Shown: positions 43,478 to 50,971 of the stretch, in pieces
Layout: every line of letters begins with the position of its first letter
How positions within the stretch are numbered: the first letter of the stretch is position 1
The notes under the pieces: model-generated
What the model was told of the DNA's origin: nothing
Seen by the model: only the letters and a program-made list of their open reading frames with translations
Database searches by the model: none
Translations under genes and position numbers: made by a program
NCBI GenBank assembly: GCA_035697485.1
Contig: DASSCU010000024.1
Coordinates: 62,001 to 126,000, forward strand
Direction: 5' to 3'
Length of the DNA stretch: 64,000 nucleotides
Source of the DNA: Actinomycetota bacterium
GTDB lineage: Bacteria > Actinomycetota > UBA4738 > HRBIN12

Positions 43478-44290
43478 ATGATCGCCGCGATCCCGTTCCG
43501 TACGTTCCCCCAGGTCTCCATCGGACCGTTGACGATCCGCACGTTCGGCGTGTTCGTCGCGCTCGGCATCCTCGTCGGCGTCGGCGTCTTCCTGCGGTAC
43601 GCGCGCGAGCGCGATCTCGACGCCGACCTGCTCTCGCGGCTGGCGTGGTGGGTGATCGTGCTCGGCATCATCGGCTCGCGCCTGCTGTTCGTGGTCACGC
43701 ACTGGAGCGAGTTCTCCGAGGATCCACTGTCGGCGTTCGCCGTCTGGCAGGGCGGCCTGCAGTTCTCCGGCGCGTTCCTGATCTCGATCGTCGTGATCGT
43801 CTGGTTCACGCGTCGACATCCGGAGATGCCGGGGCTCACCGTGAGCGACGGCATCGTCTACGGGCTCGCCCCTGGCCTCGCGATCGGCCGCCTCGGGTGC
43901 ATGGCGGTCGGCGAACATCTCGGCACGGCGACGAGCTTCCCGCTCGCATGGAAGTACCTCGGCGGCGAGACCCGTGAGCCGATCGACGGTGGGGTCGGCG
44001 CGGTGATCCACAACACCGCGATGTACGAGTTGCTCCTGATGCTGCCGCTCATCGGCCTGCTGTGGTGGATGCAGCGCCGCGGCGTCGCGCCCGGATGGCT
44101 CACCGTGACGTTCCTGGTCTGGTACGGCACGCAGCGGTTCCTCACCGACTTCCTGCGAGCCTACGACGAGACCGTCGCCGGGCTCACCGGCGCGCAGTAC
44201 CTCTGCATCGGCATGGTCGCGGGAGGTCTGCTGCTCGCGGGACGGCTGCGGAAGCGAGCGCACGAGCCCGAGCCGGTCCCTTCGGCCTGA
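43478..44290 (+). CDS. lgt: Prolipoprotein diacylglyceryl transferase
   Basis: This 270-residue membrane protein has seven hydrophobic helices. The Lgt landmarks are the N-terminal IRTFGVFVALGILVG, GGLQFSGAFL, GLAIGRLGCMAVGEHLGTAT, NTAMYELLLMLP and the final YGTQRFLTDFLRA. It attaches a diacylglyceryl group to the lipobox Cys of exported lipoproteins; such substrates occur here (FAS1 at 24605, nitroreductase at 19670). In the GRxGN motif the Asn that is essential in E. coli is Cys, as in some diverged Lgt groups. It lies between two paralogous acidic genes. Confidence 0.87.
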   Translation: MIAAIPFRTFPQVSIGPLTIRTFGVFVALGILVGVGVFLRYARERDLDADLLSRLAWWVIVLGIIGSRLLFVVTHWSEFSEDPLSAFAVWQGGLQFSGAFLISIVVIVWFTRRHPEMPGLTVSDGIVYGLAPGLAIGRLGCMAVGEHLGTATSFPLAWKYLGGETREPIDGGVGAVIHNTAMYELLLMLPLIGLLWWMQRRGVAPGWLTVTFLVWYGTQRFLTDFLRAYDETVAGLTGAQYLCIGMVAGGLLLAGRLRKRAHEPEPVPSA

Positions 44291-44333
44291 CGCACACGGT
44301 GCTCGACCTGATGCGTCGATCCCGGGGTCGCTC

Positions 44334-44339
44334 TATGCT
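44334..44339 (+). promoter_or_regulatory. -10 box TATGCT, shared promoter copy 2
   Basis: This is the second copy of the CTCTATGCTSCGCG promoter, 40 bases before the ATG at 44379. The ribosome site is GGAGGGGG. Confidence 0.5.
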
Positions 44340-44378
44340 GCGCGGGTCGACACGCACCGATCGCGGAGGGGGATCGTC

Positions 44379-44633
44379 ATGGAAGACGAGATGCTGAACG
44401 CAGCCGACGACGCGCTGGAGGATTCGATCGGCGAAGCGGCCGCAGCCGAGAAGCTCCACGCTGACGCGCTCGACAAGGCGGAGGCAGCGGTCGAGCTGGA
44501 GGCGGCCGCCGAGGAGCTCGCAGCCGAGGCCGTCGTCGAAGAAGTGGCCGCCGAGGAACTGGCCGAGACGGCCGTCGTCGATGCCACCGCTGCCGGGATG
44601 CTCGTCGAAGAAGCGGACGACCAGGACGCCTGA
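44379..44633 (+). CDS. Acidic Ala/Glu-rich 84-residue protein, copy 2
   Basis: This paralogue of the gene at 43155 begins MEDEMLNAADDALEDSIGEA and keeps LHADALDKAEAA and EAAAEELAAEAVVEE. Substitutions are mostly conservative (Glu/Asp, Ile/Leu/Val). Both ends, MEDE and a final Asp-Ala, are kept. The stop is three bases from the convergent M24 gene. Since the coding and promoter sequences are both duplicated around lgt, the arrangement looks like a local duplication that has been maintained. The function is unknown. Confidence 0.72.
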   Translation: MEDEMLNAADDALEDSIGEAAAAEKLHADALDKAEAAVELEAAAEELAAEAVVEEVAAEELAETAVVDATAAGMLVEEADDQDA

Positions 44634-44636
44634 CGT

Positions 44637-45803
44637 TCAGGCCAACAATCGGTCGCTGGAGGGATACGGCGCGAACACGCGGCATCCTTCGGAGGTGACG
44701 AGCATCTCGTCGCCGAGCTTCACACCGTCGCGGCCACCGACCTCCCCCGCGTAGAGCTCGACCACGAGCGCGGTGCCGTCCTCGAGCGCGGTCTCGGGGT
44801 TGGGTTGCTCGTCGGCCGGGTGGCACAGGCTCGGGTTCTCCTCCTCGAGTCCGATCCCGTGGAAGTAACACTCGTACCGCTGCGCCGTGAACCGCTCGGG
44901 GAACGGCGGTGCCTCGGCGGCGAGCTCCCCGCACGTGACGCCCGGTCGCACGAGTGCCTTCATGGCCTCGAGCCATCCGTGCGACTCCCGGTAGATCGCG
45001 CGTTGCTCGGCGCTCGGGGCGTCGCCGACCGGGAACGTGCGGGAGACGCAGAAGAAGCACCCCTCGATGCCCACGGCGTCGGTGTCGACGAAGACGAGGT
45101 CGCCCGGCTCGAGCCGACGATCGGTGGCCTCCGCTCGCCAGGGATTCGTGTTGGGACCCGAGCAGACCGTCGTCGTGGCGAGGTACTCCCCGCCTCCGCG
45201 GATCATCACGTCCGAGAGCACGGCGAGGAGCTCACGCTCGGAGACCCCGGGCGCGATCGCGGCCTCGAACGCGGCGAGCATCTCCATCACGAGTCCGGCG
45301 TTGAGGTCGAACAGCTCGATCTCCTCGGGCGTCTTGACGCGACGCGCCTGCTGGGTGACCGGGGCGGAATCGACGGGTCGGACCCCACGATCGAGCAGCG
45401 CCAGGAACGCCGGAGTGCCGAGGCGGTCGACGGCGACGCGGTCACCGCTCGCACCGAGCTCGCGCACCGCGGCGAGCGTCTCGTCGGCCCAGGTCGCCGC
45501 CTGGGGCGCCGGGTCGTCGTAGAACTCCCAAGCGTGCATCGCCCGCACGTCGGGGGCGCGCAGCCTCGAGCGGTGGACCGAGTTCCCGTGCTCGAACAGG
45601 ATCGGGGTGCCCTCCTGCGGCACGACCGCGCAGCGCACGAACGTGCTCATCGCGTAAACGGGCATCGCGGTGACTCCGGTCGCGTACCGAACGTTGGGCT
45701 CGTTCGCGAGGATCAGGGCGTCGACGTCGTGGTCGCGCATCGCGCGTTGCAGCCGGGCGAGACGCCCGAGGCGGAGCCGTTCCGGGTCGACGTCGTGCGT
45801 CAC
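44637..45803 (-). CDS. M24 (creatinase/ectoine-hydrolase-like) metallopeptidase family protein
   Basis: The 388-residue protein has a creatinase N-domain (ILANEPNVRYATGVTAMPVY) and a pita-bread C-domain with VFVDTDAVGIEGCF, HGIGLEEENPSL, LVVELYAGEV and GDEMLVTSEGC. The second metal-ligand Asp of M24 peptidases (SDITRT) is Cys252 (FFCVSRTF). The site may be metal-free or altered, as in creatinase. The GTG overlaps the stop of the ornithine cyclodeaminase-like gene as GTGA. An M24 plus OCD pair occurs in ectoine-degradation loci, so a small cyclic or guanidino substrate is more likely than a dipeptide. Confidence 0.82.
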   Translation of the reverse strand: MTHDVDPERLRLGRLARLQRAMRDHDVDALILANEPNVRYATGVTAMPVYAMSTFVRCAVVPQEGTPILFEHGNSVHRSRLRAPDVRAMHAWEFYDDPAPQAATWADETLAAVRELGASGDRVAVDRLGTPAFLALLDRGVRPVDSAPVTQQARRVKTPEEIELFDLNAGLVMEMLAAFEAAIAPGVSERELLAVLSDVMIRGGGEYLATTTVCSGPNTNPWRAEATDRRLEPGDLVFVDTDAVGIEGCFFCVSRTFPVGDAPSAEQRAIYRESHGWLEAMKALVRPGVTCGELAAEAPPFPERFTAQRYECYFHGIGLEEENPSLCHPADEQPNPETALEDGTALVVELYAGEVGGRDGVKLGDEMLVTSEGCRVFAPYPSSDRLLA

Positions 45804-46753
45804 GGGAACCCGATCGTGCGCCCGATACCTCGCTCCACCGCCCGGTCGTAGCACAGGGCGCCGAGCGCCACGTCGTCCATGGCGATGCCCATGTCGAGGA
45901 AGACCCGCCGTCCGCTCGTCGGCACCGCGAGCGTCCCCGCGACCACGTCGGCGAGCTCGCCGTCGGGATCGCGGAACCCGTCCCAGTGCCGGTCCGAGAC
46001 CGACGCGTACTGCCCGGGCTCGTCGACGACGTAGAGCGACGACGCGTTCGCGGCCTCCGCCCCGAGCGCGTCGTCGTAGTCGACGGGGAGCAGCACGGCG
46101 TCGGGGTGGGTGTTCGCGGCGTCGAGCCGCGGTTCGAGCGGCACCGTCACGACGGTCACGACGAGGTCGGAGCCATCGAGCGCGTCGCGGGCGTCGGTCG
46201 CGACGATGCCCTCACGGTCACCGGCAAGCGCGAGTAACGCTCGCGAGGCGTCGGGCACGGCGTCGAAGACCCTCACCTGCTCGATGCCGGGACGCTGCTC
46301 GAGCAACAGCTGCAGATGACGGCGTCCTTGCACCCCGGCCCCGACGATCGCGAGCACGCGAGCCTCGTCCGGCACGTGACGCATCACGACGCCGGAGACA
46401 CCCGCGGTGCGCATCTCGGTGATCCAGCCGCCGTCGATCAGCGCGAGCGGTCGTCCGGTCTCGGCATCGGTGAGCACGAAGACCCCGTAGATGTACGGCA
46501 GCCCCTTGGCACGGTTCTGCTCGAACCCGGAGACCCACTTGATGCCGACGCGATCGCTGCCGCCGAGGTAGGCGGGCATCGCGTTGATGAACGCGTCCTC
46601 GCGCGGGCGCACCGCCGGCTTCGGCGGGTTCTGCACGAGCCCGGCGGCCTTCTGCCGGAACGCGTCCTCGAGCACGTCGACGATGTCGGTCCAGGTGAGC
46701 GCGAGCGACTCGAGCTCCCCCCTGCCGAGCACCAACATCCGGTCGGCCGCCAT
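45800..46753 (-). CDS. Ornithine cyclodeaminase/mu-crystallin family protein
   Basis: The 317-residue protein has the OCD family layout: MLVLGRGELESLALTWTDI, KWVSGFEQNRAKGLPYIYG, TGRPLALIDGGWITEMRTAG and the NAD-binding VLAIVGAGVQGRRHLQLL. Members act as ornithine cyclodeaminase, alanine dehydrogenase or imine reductases, and EutC of ectoine utilisation belongs here too. The start ATG lies seven bases after a TAGACT -10 box. It is the first gene of an operon with the M24 protein. Confidence 0.87.
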   Translation of the reverse strand: MAADRMLVLGRGELESLALTWTDIVDVLEDAFRQKAAGLVQNPPKPAVRPREDAFINAMPAYLGGSDRVGIKWVSGFEQNRAKGLPYIYGVFVLTDAETGRPLALIDGGWITEMRTAGVSGVVMRHVPDEARVLAIVGAGVQGRRHLQLLLEQRPGIEQVRVFDAVPDASRALLALAGDREGIVATDARDALDGSDLVVTVVTVPLEPRLDAANTHPDAVLLPVDYDDALGAEAANASSLYVVDEPGQYASVSDRHWDGFRDPDGELADVVAGTLAVPTSGRRVFLDMGIAMDDVALGALCYDRAVERGIGRTIGFP

Positions 46754-46760
46754 GCCCGGG

Positions 46761-46766
46761 AGTCTA
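46761..46766 (-). promoter_or_regulatory. -10 box TAGACT, leaderless OCD operon
   Basis: Minus-strand TAGACT ends seven bases before the ATG at 46753. It overlaps the end of the acyltransferase remnant. Confidence 0.55.
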
Positions 46767-46947
46767 CGAGCGAGCCATGGCGGGACGCTTGACCCCGACG
46801 CCGCGCGACACGAGCGGGATGCGCGACAGCGCCCACGCGAGGCCGGTCGAAATCGCGGGCGAGGTCGATGAAGACGCCGAGCAATGCGATCGCCCTGAGC
46901 CAGTCGAGGTACGTGAGGCGTACGCGGTCGCCGGAGGCGAGGGGCAC
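46764..46947 (-). pseudogene. Possible remnant of an acyltransferase-3 gene
   Basis: After a GTG at 46947 the frame reads VRLTYLDWLRAIALLGVF, which resembles the first helix of acyltransferase-3 membrane enzymes (LDWLR..A.LGVF). In another frame the last 70 bases read AWALSRIPLVSRGVGVKRP, like the C-terminal end of such enzymes (RR.P..R...G.KP). The central 300 or so codons are absent. It looks like an internal deletion leaving both ends. The similarity is short, so this is tentative. Confidence 0.35.
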
Positions 46948-46953
46948 GGGCCG

Positions 46954-48378
46954 TCAACTCCCCACGGTGGGCCGCCGCTCACCGACCCGGGTCGCCCGTT
47001 CGAAGATGTGCGCGAGGCGCAGCACCCCGAGGTCGTCGCCGCGACGACCGACGATCTGCAGGCCGACCGGCAGGCCGTCGTCGGTGAACCCACAGGGCAC
47101 CGAGATCGCCGGCGATCCCGTGACCGTGATGCACCAGCACGACTCCATCCAGTCGAGGTAGGTCGGCATCGCGACGCCTTCGATCTCGGCGGGGTACTCG
47201 ACCACGACGTCGAACGGGGGCACCTGCGAGACCGGCATCACCAGCAGGTCGAATCGTTCGAAGAACCGAGCGACCCGACCGACCAGGTCGGTGCGCAGAC
47301 GCTCGGCCCGGGCGATGTCTGCCTGGGTCAGGCGCAGACCTTCCTCGACGTTCCAGACGACCGTGGCCTTCATCTCGTCGCGATGGGTCTCGAGCAGATC
47401 GCCGAGATCCGCCGCGTACATGTGCGCCCTCATCGTGAGGAACACCTCTCGTGCACCGGCGAGATCCGGGAACGCTTCCTCGGTCCGGCATCCGAGGGTC
47501 TCGAACGCGGTCCGCGCGGCGTCGACGACCGCCGGGATGCGCGGATCGAACGGCATCGAGCCACCAGCCGTGGGCGCCCACGCGACCCTCTGCTCGCTGA
47601 GGTCGTCGCCGAGGGGAGGCGCGAACGTCGCCGGGGGCTCGGGCAGCGAGATGGGCACCCGCGGGTCGGGACCCGCCAGCGCTGTGAGCAGCAGGGCGGC
47701 GTCCTCGACCGTGCGTCCCATCGGCCCGTCCACCGACAGGTCCTGCCACGCGTTCGACGACGGCCACGACGGCACACGCCCCGGCGACGGCCGGAAGCCG
47801 ACCACGTTGCAGAAGCCGGCGGGGTTGCGCAGCGAGCCACCGAGATCGCTGCCGTCGGCGACGGGCACCATGCCGCACGCGAGGGCGACGGCAGCGCCTC
47901 CGGAGGAACCGCCGCACGTCTTCGTGCGGTCGTAGGGGTTCAGGGTCGGTCCGAAGACCGGGTTGAACGTCTGCGATCCGGCACCAAACTCCGGGGTGTT
48001 CGTCTTGCCGACCACGATCGCGCCGGCGGCCCGTGCGCGCTCGACGAGCAGGTCGTCGGTGTCGGGCACCGCCCCGGCGAAGATCGGAGAGCCTGCCGTC
48101 GTGCGGATCCCGGCCGTGGCCACGAGGTCCTTGTGCGCGATCGGCAGGCCGTGCAGCGGACCGACCGGCTCGCCTCGAGCGAAGGTGTCGTCGGCGAGCC
48201 GAGCCGCATCCGCGGCACGATCGCCCACGAGCGTGACGATCGCGTTCACCGCGGGGTTCACCGCGTCGATCCGCTCGAGGTGGGCGGCGACCACCTCACG
48301 AGCCGAGAGCTCTCCTGCCCGCAGCCGCCGCGCGAGATCCGTCGCCGGAAGGAAGCACAGCTCGCTCGCGGAAGTCAC
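46954..48378 (-). CDS. Amidase signature family hydrolase
   Basis: The 474-residue enzyme has the amidase-signature triad Lys83 (PIAHKDLVATAGI), Ser158 (CGGSSGGAAVAL) and Ser182 (DGSDLGGSLRNPA). It hydrolyses an amide or ureide bond; the substrate cannot be read (Gln-tRNA amidotransferase, aryl-amidase and allophanate-hydrolase groups share this core). The GTG at 48378 sits seven bases after TAGCCT and starts exactly where the similarity begins. Upstream extensions are excluded. It may supply ammonia-releasing steps to the neighbouring OCD/M24 operon. Confidence 0.89.
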   Translation of the reverse strand: MTSASELCFLPATDLARRLRAGELSAREVVAAHLERIDAVNPAVNAIVTLVGDRAADAARLADDTFARGEPVGPLHGLPIAHKDLVATAGIRTTAGSPIFAGAVPDTDDLLVERARAAGAIVVGKTNTPEFGAGSQTFNPVFGPTLNPYDRTKTCGGSSGGAAVALACGMVPVADGSDLGGSLRNPAGFCNVVGFRPSPGRVPSWPSSNAWQDLSVDGPMGRTVEDAALLLTALAGPDPRVPISLPEPPATFAPPLGDDLSEQRVAWAPTAGGSMPFDPRIPAVVDAARTAFETLGCRTEEAFPDLAGAREVFLTMRAHMYAADLGDLLETHRDEMKATVVWNVEEGLRLTQADIARAERLRTDLVGRVARFFERFDLLVMPVSQVPPFDVVVEYPAEIEGVAMPTYLDWMESCWCITVTGSPAISVPCGFTDDGLPVGLQIVGRRGDDLGVLRLAHIFERATRVGERRPTVGS

Positions 48379-48385
48379 GGGTGCC

Positions 48386-48391
48386 AGGCTA
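48386..48391 (-). promoter_or_regulatory. -10 box TAGCCT, leaderless amidase
   Basis: Minus-strand TAGCCT ends seven bases before the GTG at 48378. Confidence 0.5.
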
Positions 48392-48520
48392 TCCCGCCAC
48401 CGGTCCCATCGAGGACGGGTCGCCTTACCGGTGCGGGAACGAGCGGGTCGAGCCGATGATGACGTCGAGAACTGAGGATGCCGATATCGAACGGCGTCCT
48501 CCTGGAAGGAGGGATCCCTC

Positions 48521-49006
48521 ATGGCGGCGACCGAGGTACCGATCGTTCGGTCGTTCGAGCCGGCCTCCCGGTTCCGCACGCTGATGCGCGTCGGGAACGC
48601 GGTGATGGTGCCACTCTTGCGCTCTCGCCTCGGTGCGAGGATGCACGAGTTGGCCCTGCTGTCGTTCGTGGGGCGCAAGTCGGGACGCACCTTCGAGGTG
48701 CCCGTCGGCTACCAGATGTTCGAGGGCGACGCGGTCGTGCTCACGGCGAGCAGCTGGCGGATCAACATGCGCGGGGGCGCCGACGTCGAGATCGTGCACG
48801 AGGGTCGTCGACGTCCGATGCACGCGGAGCTGGTCGACGACCCCGACGAGGTCGCGAGGATCTACGGAGCGATGCTCCGACGGGTGGGACTCTCGAAGGC
48901 GAGCCACGTCGGCCTGAAGGTCGGCGGCGACCGCATGCCGAGCCACGACGAGCTCGTGCATGCGATCGGCGGGAAGCGGTTCGTCGTGCGGCTCACCCCT
49001 CGGTAG
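48521..49006 (+). CDS. Deazaflavin-dependent (Ddn-like) nitroreductase family protein
   Basis: The 161-residue protein has the split-barrel Ddn/F420-dependent pattern: HELALLSFVGRKSGRTFEVPVGY, GDAVVLTASSWRINMRGGADVEI and ELVDDPDEVARIYGAML. Members use F420H2 to reduce quinones, nitro compounds or enones, or bind lipids. The actual substrate is unknown. A very strong ribosome site (GGAAGGAGGG) precedes the ATG. Together with the LLM enzyme at 42085 it supports F420 use by this organism. Confidence 0.83.
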   Translation: MAATEVPIVRSFEPASRFRTLMRVGNAVMVPLLRSRLGARMHELALLSFVGRKSGRTFEVPVGYQMFEGDAVVLTASSWRINMRGGADVEIVHEGRRRPMHAELVDDPDEVARIYGAMLRRVGLSKASHVGLKVGGDRMPSHDELVHAIGGKRFVVRLTPR

Positions 49007-49031
49007 GCCCGGCGACTGCTCTCCGAGCACG

Positions 49032-49064
49032 CGGAACGGGCCGGACACAGCCCGGCCCGTTCCG
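49032..49064. terminator. Bidirectional terminator hairpin
   Basis: CGGAACGGGCCGG (49032-49044) and CCGGCCCGTTCCG (49052-49064) form a perfect 13-bp stem with a 7-base loop between two convergent genes. Confidence 0.75.
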
Positions 49065-49083
49065 ACGACCTTCGCGGCTCCCG

Positions 49084-49395
49084 TTAGCTGCGCACGCGGT
49101 TCCCGGCGACGGCGCGCCAGACGAGCACCAGCAACACGGCGGCGACGATCGATGCGATCCAGTCCACGCCGGCCGTGTCCTCGAAGATGGCGCCGGCCGC
49201 CCACCCACCGATCAGCGCACCGACGATACCCAGCACGATCGTGCCGATGATGCCCATGGGGTCGTCCCCGGGCACCAAGAAGCGCGCGACCACGCCGACG
49301 ACCGCGCCGATCAGGATGTAGCCGAGGATCGACGTGATATCGAGGTCGGCCCCCTCGTTCCCCGCTTGTGCGAGCAACCCAACGATGGCAAGCAT
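49084..49395 (-). CDS. GlsB/YeaQ/YmgE-family membrane protein, second copy
   Basis: The 103-residue product has three hydrophobic segments with GYILIGAVVGVVARFLVPG and TIVLGIVGALIGGWAAGAIF, matching the GlsB-type family also seen at 6543. It has an N-terminal extension of 20 residues with a fourth short hydrophobic run. The ATG at 49395 has a GAGGAGGGA ribosome site. Function is unknown, often stress linked. Confidence 0.85.
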   Translation of the reverse strand: MLAIVGLLAQAGNEGADLDITSILGYILIGAVVGVVARFLVPGDDPMGIIGTIVLGIVGALIGGWAAGAIFEDTAGVDWIASIVAAVLLVLVWRAVAGNRVRS

Positions 49396-49671
49396 GTGAT
49401 CCCTCCTCGGGAACGCGCTCCCTGCGCGTCCTCCGACGGTCGACTTCCCCCGATGCCTGCGCTCGCAAACGCTCGATCGGCCGGCATCGGTCTCGCTCAC
49501 GATGGCGTGGGCCGCGGACCTCCGCGCCGCGACCCAGCCGAAGGTTCCGAGTCGAGCGCGATCATGGTCGGCACGGTCGCCGATGTGGCGAACCGAACGC
49601 GCTGGATCGCGCCGGGAACCCTGCCTGAGCCCGTTCGGGGCCCACCCGATCGACGAGCTGATCGCCTGACG

Positions 49672-50890
49672 TCAGAGCCGGATGCGCGCTAGGTTCCGCT
49701 GCTCGACGCCGCCGATCCTCACGAAGCCTCCGCCCACCCAGAGTCGGTTCCCGACCGCCGACATCGTCCACGGCCCGTTGAAGTTCGACCCGAACGGCTC
49801 CAGCCTCGGGATCCAGTCGCAGAACACCCTCCCGGTGCTCGGACGGACCGAGATCAGCCCGCGCAGCGGGCGCCCGCACGTGCGCTGCTGCAGCGCTCGG
49901 CGAGCCCGAAGTGACCACCGACGAACAGGCGCCTGCCGTTCGGTGACAGCTCGACGCTCTGCACGTTGCCGACGAGGGGGAGCCGCCAGTCCACGCGTGC
50001 CGACGGCACCGCCGGGCTTGAACGACGCCGCGAAGTTGGGGCCTCGTCCGAAGCCGCCGTGCAATCGGGACGCGGTGGCTTCGAGCGACCACGCGACCTG
50101 CGGCTTGCCCACCTTGCCCTCGGGGATCGCCCACGTCCGCAACGCCCCGGACCGTGCGTCGACCTTCGAGACGCTCTCCCCGGGATAGGTCGAGCCGCTC
50201 TGTGCCATCTCGCTGAAAGCCCCGCCGAGGAAGATCGAGTCGCCGCTCGCGTCGAAGGCCATGTCGCGCACGGAGCCGCCGACCGCGCGCGGGCGCCACT
50301 CGCTCGTCAGATCGCGCGACGGCAGGTCCCACGCGGCGAGCTTCAGTCTGCCGGCACCATCGACCCTGCCGAACGCTCCGCCTGCGTAGAGACGATCCGG
50401 CGATGCCAGCAGCGTGTAGACCTTCCCGCTGATGTCCGGGGCGAACCCGGCGACGGCGCTGCCGTCGGAGAGTCGGACGGCGCCCAAGCTCCGGACGTCC
50501 GCACCGGCGAGGGTCTCGAACGACCCACCGACGTAGACCGTGCCGCCCGATACCGCCAGGGCGCGGACCGCCGCATCCGCCCCCAGGACGCGGGGTCGCC
50601 ACGACCTGACGGGCGAGCCTATCGAGATGTCGATCGCGGCGAGGTTCCTGACCGTGATGGGGCTCTTCGTGCTGCCTCGCGGCGGGAGCACTCGGTGAAG
50701 GCGCCGCCGACCAGGATCTTGTCACCGGCGCGAACCATCGCGTAAACCTTCCCGTTCGTCTCCATGTGCGATCTGGACGCTTCCTCGGCGTGGCGGACAC
50801 CGAACCGATGGGCCCCGCCAGTGTCGCGAGGAGCGATGACGCGAGGGTGATGACGGCGATACGGGCAACGCGGGGGGACCGTGCAGGCAT
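49672..50890 (-). pseudogene. Secreted beta-propeller (delta-60-like repeat) protein, several frameshifts
   Basis: The coding content is a signal peptide (RIAVITLASSLLATLAGPIG) followed by propeller blades of the type VYVGGSFETLAGADVRSLGA, RLYAGGAFGRVDGAGRLK, SIFLGGAFSEM and LWVGGGFVRIGG. They lie in different frames. The signal peptide is in one frame, METNGKVYAMVRAGDKILVG in a second, and the main body in a third. One blade, VDWRLPLVGNVQSVELSPNG at about 49925-50003, is shifted again before the body frame returns at LRGLISV. At least four indels in 1.2 kb without loss of residue conservation suggest either a hypermutable, recently broken gene or poor reads. Confidence 0.75.
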
Positions 50891-50971
50891 GCGGGCAACA
50901 CCTCCGGCCCGGAACCATGCCGAGGGGCGGAACGCGTTGCACCCCCGCGCATCGGAAGCGCCGACCCTGGG

